NCBI RefSeq assembly: GCF_023349185.1
Contig: NZ_JAKIKY010000002.1
Location: 310,001-374,000 of the forward strand
Reading direction: 5' to 3'
DNA: 64,000 bases
Source of the DNA: Shewanella aquimarina
GTDB lineage: Bacteria; Pseudomonadota; Gammaproteobacteria; Enterobacterales; Shewanellaceae
This document shows positions 25,876-33,828 of the stretch, piece after piece. Each line of letters opens with the position of its first letter. Positions within the stretch are counted from its first letter, which is position 1. The notes under the pieces were generated by a model. It did no database searches. It saw only the letters and a program-made list of their open reading frames with translations, and was not told the origin of the DNA. The translations under genes were made by a program, and so were the position numbers.

Positions 25876-26025
25876 CGTAAAACCTCTTGGGATTGTAGAG
25901 ACTAAGCTAGGTAAGTCTTAGGCTAGATCAGTCTTAGATGTGGCGTATGTATCTGTGCGAGTCGGACAACGCCAAAAGTACTACTCGATTCTAAGTTTTT
26001 TTTGAAAAGATATAAAGAGATAGCT

Positions 26026-26694
26026 ATGACAGAGATCAGCCGCTGGCAAGATTTTATCGATCAAGAGGCACAGCAAGATTACTTCGGCCAGTTGCAGTCT
26101 TTTGTGCAGGGAGAGCGCGATGCAGGTAAGGCAATTTATCCGGCGAAGGAGCAGGTGTTTAGCGCGTTCGATCTGACGCCGTTGGATAAGGTCAGGGTGG
26201 TATTAATCGGTCAGGATCCCTATCACGGTGAGGGTCAGGCGCATGGCCTCTGTTTCTCGGTGCAGCCTGGGGTTAAGGTTCCTCCCTCGCTGGTGAATAT
26301 GTATAAGGAGCTTGCCAGCGATATCCAGGGGTTTGAGATCCCTGCACATGGCCACCTTGCTAAGTGGGCCGAGCAGGGGGTCTTGATGCTCAATACTGTG
26401 CTCACGGTAGAGCAGGGTAAGGCACATTCCCACGCTAAGGCCGGATGGGAGACCTTCACCGACAACGCCCTGAGGCTGCTCAATGGGCAAGCACGTCCGA
26501 TTATCTTCGTGCTGTGGGGGGGCCATGCCATGAAGAAGAGCAAGCTTATCGAGTCAGACCGTCACCATCTGGTCACCGGGCCACATCCTTCGCCGCTTTC
26601 GGCCTATCGCGGATTCTTTGGTTGTAAACACTTCTCAAAAATCAACGAGTTGTTAAAGGCTTCCGGCGAGACACCTATCGACTGGCAGGTGTAA
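26026..26694 (+). CDS. ung: Uracil-DNA glycosylase, family 1
   Basis: A 222-residue base-excision enzyme removing uracil from DNA. The catalytic loop [18 protein letters not shown] carries Asp and the water-activating region, [17 protein letters not shown] is the proline/serine-loop block, and [13 protein letters not shown] is the DNA-intercalation loop with the catalytic His. I use the ATG at 26026, whose product [20 protein letters not shown] aligns with known Ung starts; a TTG eight codons upstream is open but unlikely. It is monocistronic. Confidence 0.97.
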   Translation: MTEISRWQDFIDQEAQQDYFGQLQSFVQGERDAGKAIYPAKEQVFSAFDLTPLDKVRVVLIGQDPYHGEGQAHGLCFSVQPGVKVPPSLVNMYKELASDIQGFEIPAHGHLAKWAEQGVLMLNTVLTVEQGKAHSHAKAGWETFTDNALRLLNGQARPIIFVLWGGHAMKKSKLIESDRHHLVTGPHPSPLSAYRGFFGCKHFSKINELLKASGETPIDWQV

Positions 26695-26831
26695 AATTCA
26701 GGCCGAGCTGCTACAAAATCATACTTGCCGTCCCCTGAAAAGCTAATTATATTGATAGATGAGTGTAACGTAACTGTTAACGGTTTTGGGTGGGATAACC
26801 CATAGAGACTGCAACAGGTTACAGCGGCTTG

Positions 26832-26849
26832 GGTAGGTGGCCGCCTACC
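26832..26849 (+). promoter_or_regulatory. Leader hairpin before cold-shock/Excalibur-like gene
   Basis: GGTAGG and CCTACC enclose TGGCCG, extendable inward by wobble pairs. It ends 28 bp before the ATG, so it may be a structured leader, as common for cold-shock mRNAs, but function is unproved. Confidence 0.35.
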
Positions 26850-26877
26850 AGGCTAGGCTTTCAAGGCGGACAGGAAT

Positions 26878-27471
26878 ATGGATATTAGAGCTAAGCGAGG
26901 AACGCTTGTTCGTTGGAATCAGGAACAGAGGGTAGGCTTTATCGCCCCGGACGACGGATCGGACGAACTCAGAATTTTTGGCATCAATTTACTCCCCTAT
27001 GAACACATGCCCAAAGAGGGTGAATCCGTGGTGTATCGCCAATGGAAAGATTCGCTGCGCGGCACTAAGGTTACCAAGGGAGAGATAGACTTGGGCAATC
27101 CCATCACCTTGACCTCGCCCTTCGAGTCGCTTGATAAGTTCGATAACCACGAGGCCGTCAGCTGGCGGGTAAAGGTCGGTCTGGTGGCGCTGGCGATCGC
27201 CTTTGGTCATCTGCTCTATCTGTTTATGGTCAACTATGACTATTCAGCCAATGTAGACATCAAACCGCCGGAGGGGCTGTTTCCGCCAGGCTCTGAGTAT
27301 TACGTGGGTAAGCAGGAGCTACAAGATGTGGTCTTTAGCTGCGATGCCCGGCAGCAATGCCTGCAGATGACCTCTTGTCAGGAGGCCAAATACTTTGCCA
27401 ACCACTGCCCAGGATTTGAGGTTAACGTGGGTGACACGCCCTGTGTAAATCTCTGGTGTAAATCAAATTAA
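26878..27471 (+). CDS. Cold-shock-like domain, membrane segment and Excalibur-like domain protein
   Basis: A 197-residue protein with three parts. Residues 1-65 (RAKRGTLVRWNQEQRVGFIAPDDG) look like a cold-shock/OB fold, which binds single-stranded nucleic acid. Residues about 98-118 (VGLVALAIAFGHLLYLFMV) form one membrane segment. The C-terminal part (about 155-196) has four Cys in FSCDARQQCLQMTSCQEAKYF and HCPG, resembling the Excalibur-type Ca-binding or Cys-rich extracellular module. It seems to link a cytoplasmic nucleic-acid-binding domain to a periplasmic disulfide-rich domain. Similar proteins occur in Shewanella and relatives; function unknown. Confidence 0.8.
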   Translation: MDIRAKRGTLVRWNQEQRVGFIAPDDGSDELRIFGINLLPYEHMPKEGESVVYRQWKDSLRGTKVTKGEIDLGNPITLTSPFESLDKFDNHEAVSWRVKVGLVALAIAFGHLLYLFMVNYDYSANVDIKPPEGLFPPGSEYYVGKQELQDVVFSCDARQQCLQMTSCQEAKYFANHCPGFEVNVGDTPCVNLWCKSN

Positions 27472-27486
27472 GTCTGAATCAGCGTA

Positions 27487-27966
27487 TCAATTGGTTTTCA
27501 CCAATTGGTATTGCTGGGCCAGCGCCCCTTTAATTCGCTCACCCTTGTCGTCCAACATGAAGAGTATATTTTCTCCCACCTGAAGCTTCATGCTTCTGGC
27601 CTTGTTATCAAGAGTGATCTTGCTGCCCATCTCATTCCAGTTAAATTGCCCGTTAAGGGTCACCTTGGCGGCCTGGCTTGGCTTGCCAAGGTATTCTTGG
27701 GTGAGTCGATAGCTGTTGTCGCCATTGAGTTGCAGGCTCATGGCGATTCCCTGGCAGTCGGCGCAGGGCAGAGTGCCTATGTAGAGACCCGGCCAATCCA
27801 GTGCATTGCGGCTGGTGTCGCCGAGCGGCATGGCTGACACAGAAGCTGCTGGCTGTGATATCGCGGCTTCTGGCTGAGGCTCGGGGGCTTTCGGGGCTGG
27901 CGTTTGTTGAGCGCAGGCGCTGAGGGCGAGCAGGACAATTGGGAGGAATCGCGCGCTTATCTTCAT
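27487..27966 (-). CDS. NlpE-like outer-membrane lipoprotein
   Basis: From ATG 27966 (AGGAAGAG 6 bp upstream) the protein has 159 residues and a lipoprotein signal MKISARFLPIVLLALSAC. An upstream in-frame Met at 28041 gives no signal peptide and is rejected. WPGLYIGTLPCADCQGIAMSL is the NlpE N-terminal motif with its CxxC, and GDNSYRLTQEYLG...FNWNEMGSKITL is the small barrel continuation. NlpE activates the Cpx envelope stress response on surface contact or copper stress. This version has only the N-terminal domain, as is common outside enterics. Confidence 0.88.
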   Translation of the reverse strand: MKISARFLPIVLLALSACAQQTPAPKAPEPQPEAAISQPAASVSAMPLGDTSRNALDWPGLYIGTLPCADCQGIAMSLQLNGDNSYRLTQEYLGKPSQAAKVTLNGQFNWNEMGSKITLDNKARSMKLQVGENILFMLDDKGERIKGALAQQYQLVKTN

Positions 27967-28189
27967 TATCTCTTCCTTAACGGGTGGCGAGCAGGGGAGC
28001 GTTGAAAACCAATGGTCAGCCTGCGTTATAAGTCTCTGCACACTTTAGTCTGTCTTCTCCATGCTTTCAAAGCGGATTTCATTCAATCGCTCTTTGCTCT
28101 CTTGCTAACCCTAATCTCTCAACCCTAAGGTCGGGAAATTAGACTAAAATGTGAACTATCCTTCTGTTAATCCTTATGAAACCTAAACT

Positions 28190-29107
28190 ATGCCCAGTAC
28201 CTTTACTCTCTGTGATACGAGCCACTCTGGCTACTCGTGTCGAATAATGCCCAGTACCGGCTTTGGTGTGGCTCGTCGTTTGAGTTTGGCATTTGCGCTG
28301 ATGTTGGCGACGGTTTTTTCTGTCTACTGCTCAGCCGATAATGGCGGCGCAATATCTGGCAAAGTGGCAGTTGCACCGATAAAGAAGCCAATCGATAAAC
28401 TTTCTCTTGTAAGCGTGTCTAACGATTATCCCCCTTTTTATTCGGCGAATCTGCCATCACAGGGGGTTATCTATCATCTGGCTCAGGCGGTGTTTCAACA
28501 CGCGGGGTATCCCATGGCTCACCGTTATTATCCTTTTGCCCGTGCCAAGGCCATAATGAAAAAGGGGGGCGCCGATGTGATTTTGGGTGTCTGGTATCGT
28601 CCTTCGAGGGAGGAGTGGATAGCCTTTTCTGCGCCGCTACTCTCGGTCAATGTCGTGCTCTATAAACGGGTGGATTCGCAGATAGCCTTTAATACCATGG
28701 CCGATCTTCGTCAGTATCGTATCGGTATTGGCCGGGGCTATGCCAATCCAGAGGCATTTCAAAATGCCGCGCTGCAAACCGAAGCCGCCAGTTCAGATAA
28801 GGTCAACCTAAAGAAGTTACTCGCCGGACGAATCGATTTAGTGCTGATCGGCGAAGATGTTGCGCAGTATCTGATCGCCCAATCTGGCGATCAGTTTAAA
28901 GACAAGTTTGAGGTAGTAGGCGAGCCCCTGAGTGTGGAGCTTTTTCACCTTGGTCTCTCGAGAAGCCTGCCTCATTATCAAGAGGTTCTCGACGACTTCA
29001 ATCGAAGTCTGACCGAGATGGCGCAAAGTGGCGAGGTGAATCGCATACTCAGCGAACATGGTTTTGGAACCAATGGCTATTGGCAGCAGAAACAGGCCCG
29101 TCGATAA
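28190..29107 (+). CDS. Orphan periplasmic solute-binding protein (family 3-like)
   Basis: A 305-residue secreted protein. SLVSVSNDYPPFYSANLPSQG resembles the start of amino-acid-type binding proteins (SBP_bac_3), as do ARAKAIMKKGGADVILGVWYR and RIGIGRGYA. There is no permease or ATPase gene nearby, so it may act as a sensor or signalling partner. The start is uncertain: ATGCCCAGTACC occurs both at 28190 and 57 bases later at 28247, in frame, and only the second is followed closely by a good signal peptide (LSLAFALMLATVFSVYCSA). Neither has a clear ribosome-binding site. Confidence 0.78.
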   Translation: MPSTFTLCDTSHSGYSCRIMPSTGFGVARRLSLAFALMLATVFSVYCSADNGGAISGKVAVAPIKKPIDKLSLVSVSNDYPPFYSANLPSQGVIYHLAQAVFQHAGYPMAHRYYPFARAKAIMKKGGADVILGVWYRPSREEWIAFSAPLLSVNVVLYKRVDSQIAFNTMADLRQYRIGIGRGYANPEAFQNAALQTEAASSDKVNLKKLLAGRIDLVLIGEDVAQYLIAQSGDQFKDKFEVVGEPLSVELFHLGLSRSLPHYQEVLDDFNRSLTEMAQSGEVNRILSEHGFGTNGYWQQKQARR

Positions 29108-29127
29108 TAGAGCCCCCCGCAACTGGC

Positions 29128-29754
29128 CTAGCCAGTATGGATGACAGATGGCGTCACTATCATGGGCAGGGGCACATCCCAGTGCTCTGTGGGTAGCGCT
29201 GCTACCTGCTGGCAATCGTGAGCATAGCCTATGGGGTAGGGTTTGCCCCTCAACTGCCAGTCACTCAGGCAGCGATCATAATAGCCGCCACCCATTCCCA
29301 TACGATTCCCCTGCTTATCGAAGGCCACCAAAGGCGTGATGATCACATCCAGGTGCTGGGGCAAGATCATCTCAGTGATGTTGAGTTTTGGCTCCCAGAT
29401 CTTGAGGCGATTCTGGATCAGGTGGCTGGTGGGATGGTATTTAAAAAACAGCAGGTTGCCCCGTGAAAAGGGATGTAGACGCGGCAAATAGACATTAACG
29501 CCAGCCTGCCACAGGGTCTCAATCAGCGGCTGAGTATCCAGCTCGCCATCGCTGGTCAGATAGAGGGCGACGTGTTTTGCCTGACGCTGACCAATCACCG
29601 CCATCAGCCTTGTGGCTGCCTCATGGGCAAATTGTTTCTGGGTGTCGGCAGGAATCGCCCGCCTTGCGATGCGGATTTGATTTCTAATCGCCTGACGATT
29701 TTCCTGGTTGGTGGCGCTCGGCGCGAAGGCGGGTTTCAATATCCTTAACTCCAT
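29128..29754 (-). CDS. fau: 5-formyltetrahydrofolate cyclo-ligase
   Basis: A 208-residue enzyme that converts 5-formyl-THF with ATP to 5,10-methenyl-THF, in one-carbon folate metabolism. RNQIRIARRAIPADTQ is the N-terminal substrate-binding part, and VAFDKQGNRMGMGGGYYDR is the nucleotide-binding signature. It is the ygfA/fau gene that follows zapA and 6S RNA in gammaproteobacteria. Here an acetyltransferase gene and repeats have been inserted between 6S RNA and this gene. It is functionally related to the glycine cleavage operon at 35-40 kb. Confidence 0.93.
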   Translation of the reverse strand: MELRILKPAFAPSATNQENRQAIRNQIRIARRAIPADTQKQFAHEAATRLMAVIGQRQAKHVALYLTSDGELDTQPLIETLWQAGVNVYLPRLHPFSRGNLLFFKYHPTSHLIQNRLKIWEPKLNITEMILPQHLDVIITPLVAFDKQGNRMGMGGGYYDRCLSDWQLRGKPYPIGYAHDCQQVAALPTEHWDVPLPMIVTPSVIHTG

Positions 29755-29918
29755 TAAAGGCTGTCATCGAGTTCGATGTTATGTGGGCAGTCTATCTCTG
29801 CTGAGTGGAACTTTTCAACTTATGATAGGGATACCCGTTATTCATGGTCTGTTGGAATAGCAAATTACAGCCGTCTCTTATCGCTTATTACATGGAAATT
29901 AATTTGATGAGATCGGGA

Positions 29919-30728
29919 CTACTGCTGTGGTGAGAGGCTAAAGTAGCGTGGAGAAAACTTATCTATCTTGTTGGCGTTAATTTTTTGTGTGAGTGCATTG
30001 ATGAAGTTTTCTATGTCTGTATCAAGAGGAATATCTTTAAAGTTTAAGAAGTTGTAGTCCCACCACCTAAGCTCTAATAAGGCGTTTATCGTGTTTGGTG
30101 AGAATCGATAGCGGATCACTCTTGCTGGAATGCCACCGATAATCGCATAGTCGGGAACATCACGAGTGACTACGGCATTGGCAGCGATAACCGCACCATT
30201 ACCGACAGTAATACCAGGCTTCAACACCACGTTGTTGCCAATCCAGACATCATTTTTGATGATGATTGCTGGACATTTGGCTCCATCAAAAGGTTTTAGG
30301 AGTCCTTCTGGAAGAGTGTCTAATTTGATTTCATCGTTTGAATAGGTCACTGCGCTAGTGGTGAAGCGTTTCAAAGGATGTTGGACGCCTAGACTTGTGA
30401 CACTTCGAGCAATTGAGCAATAACGTCCAACAATGGTATTTCTGGGAAGGCTGCTGCGTGTATATGAATATGCGCCCATTGAATGCAAAATTTTGCCTTT
30501 GATGAAGGCCGTATTTTGCTCAATCTTAATAGCTGGATCCAGTTTAAGGGTTTTCCAATAAAAAACGGCCTTAGGTATCCTGATATTTAGTTTGGCAAAC
30601 TGTTTGCGGACACGAAATCCCATAGATACTTTTTGGTACATGTGTAAATGGATGGTTTCCAATAGCGAGTTGGTTAATCTATATGGGATCTCCATAAGGC
30701 TGTCAGTAGCTTTTTCGCACTTTTCCAT
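29919..30728 (-). CDS. Left-handed beta-helix (hexapeptide) acetyltransferase, CatB/LpxA-like
   Basis: From ATG 30728 the protein has 269 residues. Hexapeptide repeats run about residues 85-215: RNTIVGRYCSIARSV, AIIIKNDVWIGNNVVLKPGITVGNGAVIAANAVVTRDVPDYAIIGGIPARVIRYRF is the CatB/maa-type signature. The open frame continues to 30950, but its first about 40 residues translate repeat DNA derived from 6S RNA, so I reject that start. AT content is higher than that of its neighbours, and it lies at an otherwise conserved locus, both suggesting acquisition. Such enzymes O-acetylate sugars or antibiotics; the substrate is unknown. Confidence 0.8.
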   Translation of the reverse strand: MEKCEKATDSLMEIPYRLTNSLLETIHLHMYQKVSMGFRVRKQFAKLNIRIPKAVFYWKTLKLDPAIKIEQNTAFIKGKILHSMGAYSYTRSSLPRNTIVGRYCSIARSVTSLGVQHPLKRFTTSAVTYSNDEIKLDTLPEGLLKPFDGAKCPAIIIKNDVWIGNNVVLKPGITVGNGAVIAANAVVTRDVPDYAIIGGIPARVIRYRFSPNTINALLELRWWDYNFLNFKDIPLDTDIENFINALTQKINANKIDKFSPRYFSLSPQQ

Positions 30729-30837
30729 GAATTGTGCTTTACCTTTGTAATTCTTTTGTGTGGCTTTGGTTGGTTTTGTTGCAACTGTTGTTGATTGTTT
30801 GGGTTTTGGTGTTGAAGGTGGAGGGGGGGTAAGTTTT

Positions 30838-30872
30838 TTGAACCCACATAGGCTGCGAGGCAGGCAGTTTGC
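30838..30872 (-). repeat. 6S RNA 3'-end fragment, copy C (truncated)
   Basis: On the minus strand this reads GCCTCGCAGCC, TATGT, GGGTTCAA, the equivalent of the 6S hairpin CCTTGAACC...GGTTCAAGG, and is truncated at the TTCAA edge. It is preceded on that strand by TTTTTTATACCCC, matching the TTTTTTATATCCC before copy B. Confidence 0.7.
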
Positions 30873-30881
30873 GTGGGGTAT

Positions 30882-30926
30882 AAAAAAGGCTAGAAGGTGA
30901 CCTTTTCTGATCAATGCCTTCCAGCC
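30882..30926 (-). terminator. Terminator following 6S fragment B
   Basis: On the minus strand GGCTGGAAGG pairs with CCTTCTAGCC (one G.U) and is followed by TTTTTTATA. Confidence 0.75.
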
Positions 30927-30933
30927 TCTCCAA

Positions 30934-31001
30934 TTTGAATTGCTCCCCAAGATGCCGTTATCTGTGTAGCCCTTGAACCCATAATGGCTTCGAGGCGGGT
31001 A
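30934..31001 (-). repeat. 6S RNA 3'-end copy B (degenerate duplicate)
   Basis: Compared with the 6S gene end at 31086-31149 this copy has TTTGAATTGCTCCCC, AAGATGCCGTTA, GTAGCCCTTGAACC and AGGCGGGTA in the same order, with changes in between. It holds the last about 65 bases of 6S RNA only, without the 5' arm, 152 bp from the genuine copy. Its hairpin stem is mostly preserved. Confidence 0.85.
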
Positions 31002-31016
31002 GATTGCTTGGGATAT

Positions 31017-31047
31017 AAAAAAGCCAGAAGATGGTGAACCTTCTGGC
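31017..31047 (-). terminator. Terminator of the 6S RNA transcript
   Basis: Minus strand GCCAGAAG ... CTTCTGGC with loop GTTCACCAT, then TTTTTTATA. It is 40 bp beyond the mature 6S 3' end and would end the primary transcript. Confidence 0.8.
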
Positions 31048-31088
31048 CTTGCTATTTATTAGCTTTAATGGTCTTAAAGCTTGAATTT

Positions 31089-31277
31089 GAATTGCTCCCC
31101 AAGATGCCGTTACCGGTGTAGCCCTTGAACCGTAGGTTCAAGGCGGGTAAATGATTAAATCCTAAGGCTTCTCGGTTCGCGCCGAGCTTGCGCAATGTCA
31201 TCAAAACATTCACCCTGAGTTTGTAAATATCGGCACAGGGACATAACCGACTCACGCACACCACAGGGAGCAAAATT
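31089..31277 (-). ncRNA. ssrS: 6S RNA
   Basis: An approximately 189-base RNA downstream of zapA. Minus-strand AATTTTGCTCCC at the 5' end pairs with GGGGAGCAATT at the 3' end to make the closing stem. Inside, GTCCCTGTGCCGATATTT, GCTCGGCGCGAACCGAGAAGCC, the hairpin CCTTGAACC/GGTTCAAGG followed by GGGCTACA and GGCATCT are recognisable from Escherichia coli 6S RNA. It inhibits sigma70 RNA polymerase in stationary phase by imitating an open promoter and templates short pRNAs. Ends are estimated to within a few bases. Degenerate copies of its 3' end follow. Confidence 0.93.
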
Positions 31278-31349
31278 GTTGCGTATCGACCTCTTAGATC
31301 GGGCGGCGATATTCGTTATAAATCGCTTCGCCTCACGCGTAATTACAGT

Positions 31350-31658
31350 TTAATCGCCTTTTGTTGCGCGCTCAACCAGCGCACTCTCTAAGGTCGACTG
31401 CAGCAGACCGATCTTTTCATCCATCTGCTTAATATAATCTTGATTCTTCTTCTGTTCTTCCAACAATTCATAGCCAATATTCAGAGCGGCCATGATGGCA
31501 ATTTCTTCCCGGCTAAGGTTGTTGGTTCGAGCACGCAGGGAACTCAGCTGCTTTTCCAGCTTGTCGGCCACATGGCGCAAGGCATCTTCCTGTCCTATCG
31601 GACAAGCGATGGAGTAGGTGCGGCCCAATAAGCTAATTTCGATAGCATGGCTACTCAT
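31350..31658 (-). CDS. zapA: Cell division protein ZapA
   Basis: A 102-residue protein that crosslinks FtsZ filaments at the division ring. IEISLLGRTYSIACPIGQEDALRHVADKLEKQLSSLR is the globular N-terminus and REEIAIMAALNIGYELLEEQKKNQDYIKQMDEKIGLLQSTL is the coiled-coil that makes tetramers. It is the first gene of the zapA-ssrS-fau transcript and lies divergent to ygfB. Confidence 0.96.
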   Translation of the reverse strand: MSSHAIEISLLGRTYSIACPIGQEDALRHVADKLEKQLSSLRARTNNLSREEIAIMAALNIGYELLEEQKKNQDYIKQMDEKIGLLQSTLESALVERATKGD

Positions 31659-31941
31659 TTGCGATGTAGATCCTTTTATCCTGTCGTTGAGCGGACTATA
31701 TCGGGCTGCCCTGGAAAGTGCAATAACACTGGGGCCTTAATAACGCTTTGTTAGATTAAATGTTGTTTAGATAACCAATAGCTTAGCATTGGTAGCCTGT
31801 GGCTGCGTGAATTGTGCGCAACTAACGCTATGGTGTAGCGCTGCCCATGGGTTAAGCTGGCTGCAGGCCTATGCTTTTGGCTTGGTCGAGCAGGCCAGAT
31901 CTGCTAGCATGTCAGAAGTGAAATAATGACTGGAACACCTT

Positions 31942-32514
31942 ATGGCAACCCCTCCCTCTTTACGCATCGAAATTCTGTTCGCCGAGCTCAATGCCGCCGA
32001 TATCGCCCAACATCCCGTTGAAGTCCATGGCTCCCTGGTGGGACTGATCTGCGGTGGCGTTGGTCAAGCCAAGAGCGAGTGGATCAAGCCCCTGCTCGAA
32101 TTGATCAACGATGGTCAGTTGCCGCCCCCCTCACTGGTGCAGCTGCTGGAAGAACTCTATCAAGATACCCTGGCGCGCATCACTGACGCCGATTTCGGTT
32201 TCACGCCTATGGCGCCGGAAGAGGAGGAGACCCTGAGCAAGCGCGTCGAGGCCCTGTCGCTCTGGGTGCAGAGCTTCCTGACGGGGATTGCCATGGCGCA
32301 GCCTAAGCTCAACCGCGCCTCGAGTGATGTCAAAGAGGTGATTCAAGATCTCGCCGAGATCGCTCAGGTGGAGTTCGATGTGGCCGAAGATGAAGAGTCC
32401 GAGGCAGCTTATATCGAGCTAATGGAGTTTGCCCGTATGGCGGCGCTACTCTGTTATGCCGAATTCGGCCCCGAGCCGAGTGAGATCAAAGATCAAGACC
32501 CCATGATTCATTAA
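31942..32514 (+). CDS. ygfB: UPF0149 family protein YgfB
   Basis: A 190-residue acidic protein. SLVGLICGG near residue 35, FTPMAPEEEETLSKRVEALSLWVQSFLTGIA and the CYAEFGP end belong to the UPF0149/YgfB family, an all-helical fold. It is the first gene of a probable ygfB-ubiH-ubiI operon, an order conserved in Escherichia coli. In Pseudomonas aeruginosa, YgfB has been linked to gene regulation and beta-lactam resistance; a role here is unproved. Confidence 0.93.
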   Translation: MATPPSLRIEILFAELNAADIAQHPVEVHGSLVGLICGGVGQAKSEWIKPLLELINDGQLPPPSLVQLLEELYQDTLARITDADFGFTPMAPEEEETLSKRVEALSLWVQSFLTGIAMAQPKLNRASSDVKEVIQDLAEIAQVEFDVAEDEESEAAYIELMEFARMAALLCYAEFGPEPSEIKDQDPMIH

Positions 32515-32575
32515 TATTGTCTGCATTTGAAGCGGCAGGCGCTAGTTAAGCGCTTGCCAACAATAGAGAAAGTGA

Positions 32576-33817
32576 ATGACCACTTCGTCTTACCCTAAGC
32601 CGTTTGATATCGCCATCGTTGGCGGCGCCATGGCCGGTGCCACCCTGGCCCTTGGCCTGGCTAATTTAGCGCACACCCGGCAGCAATCGCTGCGTATCGC
32701 CCTTATCGAAGCCAACCGTCCCGGCGACGGCCATCCGGGATTCGATGCCCGCTCCATCGCCATCGCCCAGGGCTCTATTTTCGAGCTGACCCGTCTCGGC
32801 ATCTGGCCTAAGCTAGCCCACCTGGGCACGGCCATCGAGAATATTCATGTCTCGGATCGCGGCCATTTCGGCATGACCACACTTAATGCCAAGGATTTTC
32901 ATCTGCCTTATCTTGGGCAGGTGGTGGAGCTCGAGCGTGTCGGTGCCAAGCTGTTTAACCTGCTTGAGCACCAGGATGTCAGCCTGTTTTGTCCCGCCAA
33001 GGTGGCCAGCATAGCCGCCGGGGTCGATGAGCAGCTGCTGATGCTAGACGATGGCACTGCCATCAGCGCCAAGCTGGTGGTAGCAGCAGATGGGTTACAT
33101 TCTAAGGTCAGACAAGATTTTAAGCTGCCGCTTGAGCAGGTGGATTTCGAGCAGGTGGCGCTGGTGGCCAACGTGCTTACCGACACGCCGCATAGCGAGT
33201 GGGCGTATGAGCGTTTCACCGATAGCGGCCCGCTGGCCATTCTGCCTATGGCCAACGTGGACGGGCAACCCCGCGTCTCCCTGGTGTGGGCCCTGGCGCC
33301 TGAACATGCCCAGCTGATGCTGGGGGCAGATAAGTCCGCCTTCTTAGATGCACTGCAGGACGCCTTCGGCCACCGCGCCGGGCGTTTTATCGATGTGGGT
33401 GAGCGTCATGCCTACCCGCTTAAGCTTTCCTACATGGCGCGCCCCATCTATCAGCGCACCGTGTTTATCGGTAACGCGGCGCAGACGCTGCATCCAATCG
33501 CCGGTCAGGGCTTTAACCTGGGGCTGAGGGATCTCGTCTGTCTGCTCGAGGTGGTTGATGAGGCGCTCGAGCGGGGCGAGGATATCGGCGGCGCCAAGCT
33601 GACCCACGAATACCTGAGTCGTCGTCAGCAAGATCGCGACACGACAATCACCAATGTGGAATTTCTTGTGCGCGGCTTCTCCAATCAGCACTGGCCCTTG
33701 GTGGCCGGTCGCAACTTGGGGCTTAGACTGCTCTCCTGGTGTCCGCCGCTCAAGACCCCTATTGCCCGTAAAGCCATGGGGTGGAAATCGCCTCAATCTG
33801 CCAGTCAGTTTCGATAA
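32576..33817 (+). CDS. ubiH: 2-octaprenyl-6-methoxyphenol hydroxylase UbiH
   Basis: A 413-residue FAD monooxygenase of aerobic ubiquinone biosynthesis (C1 hydroxylation). FDIAIVGGAMAGATLALGLA is the FAD-binding Rossmann motif, DARSIAIAQGS the conserved UbiH segment, and IGNAAQTLHPIAGQGFNLGLRD the second flavin motif (with Asn where most relatives have Asp, as in Escherichia coli UbiH). The C-terminus is separated from the next start by only 11 bp. It acts in the soluble Ubi complex with the partner encoded next. Confidence 0.95.
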   Translation: MTTSSYPKPFDIAIVGGAMAGATLALGLANLAHTRQQSLRIALIEANRPGDGHPGFDARSIAIAQGSIFELTRLGIWPKLAHLGTAIENIHVSDRGHFGMTTLNAKDFHLPYLGQVVELERVGAKLFNLLEHQDVSLFCPAKVASIAAGVDEQLLMLDDGTAISAKLVVAADGLHSKVRQDFKLPLEQVDFEQVALVANVLTDTPHSEWAYERFTDSGPLAILPMANVDGQPRVSLVWALAPEHAQLMLGADKSAFLDALQDAFGHRAGRFIDVGERHAYPLKLSYMARPIYQRTVFIGNAAQTLHPIAGQGFNLGLRDLVCLLEVVDEALERGEDIGGAKLTHEYLSRRQQDRDTTITNVEFLVRGFSNQHWPLVAGRNLGLRLLSWCPPLKTPIARKAMGWKSPQSASQFR

Positions 33818-33828
33818 AGGATCTCTCT

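Noticed and set aside
30729..30950. N-terminal extension of the acetyltransferase to 30950
   Set aside because: The extra about 74 residues translate 6S-derived repeat and low-complexity DNA (run of Pro and Thr/Lys) and do not belong to the hexapeptide family.
30838..31149. Integron attC sites next to the acetyltransferase
   Set aside because: Acetyltransferases are common cassettes, but no GTTRRRY/RYYYAAC pairs with attC spacing were found, and the repeats match 6S RNA instead.
31052..31273. 73-residue ORF on the minus strand inside the 6S RNA gene
   Set aside because: It is a chance reading frame across a structured RNA that matches 6S RNA by position and sequence.
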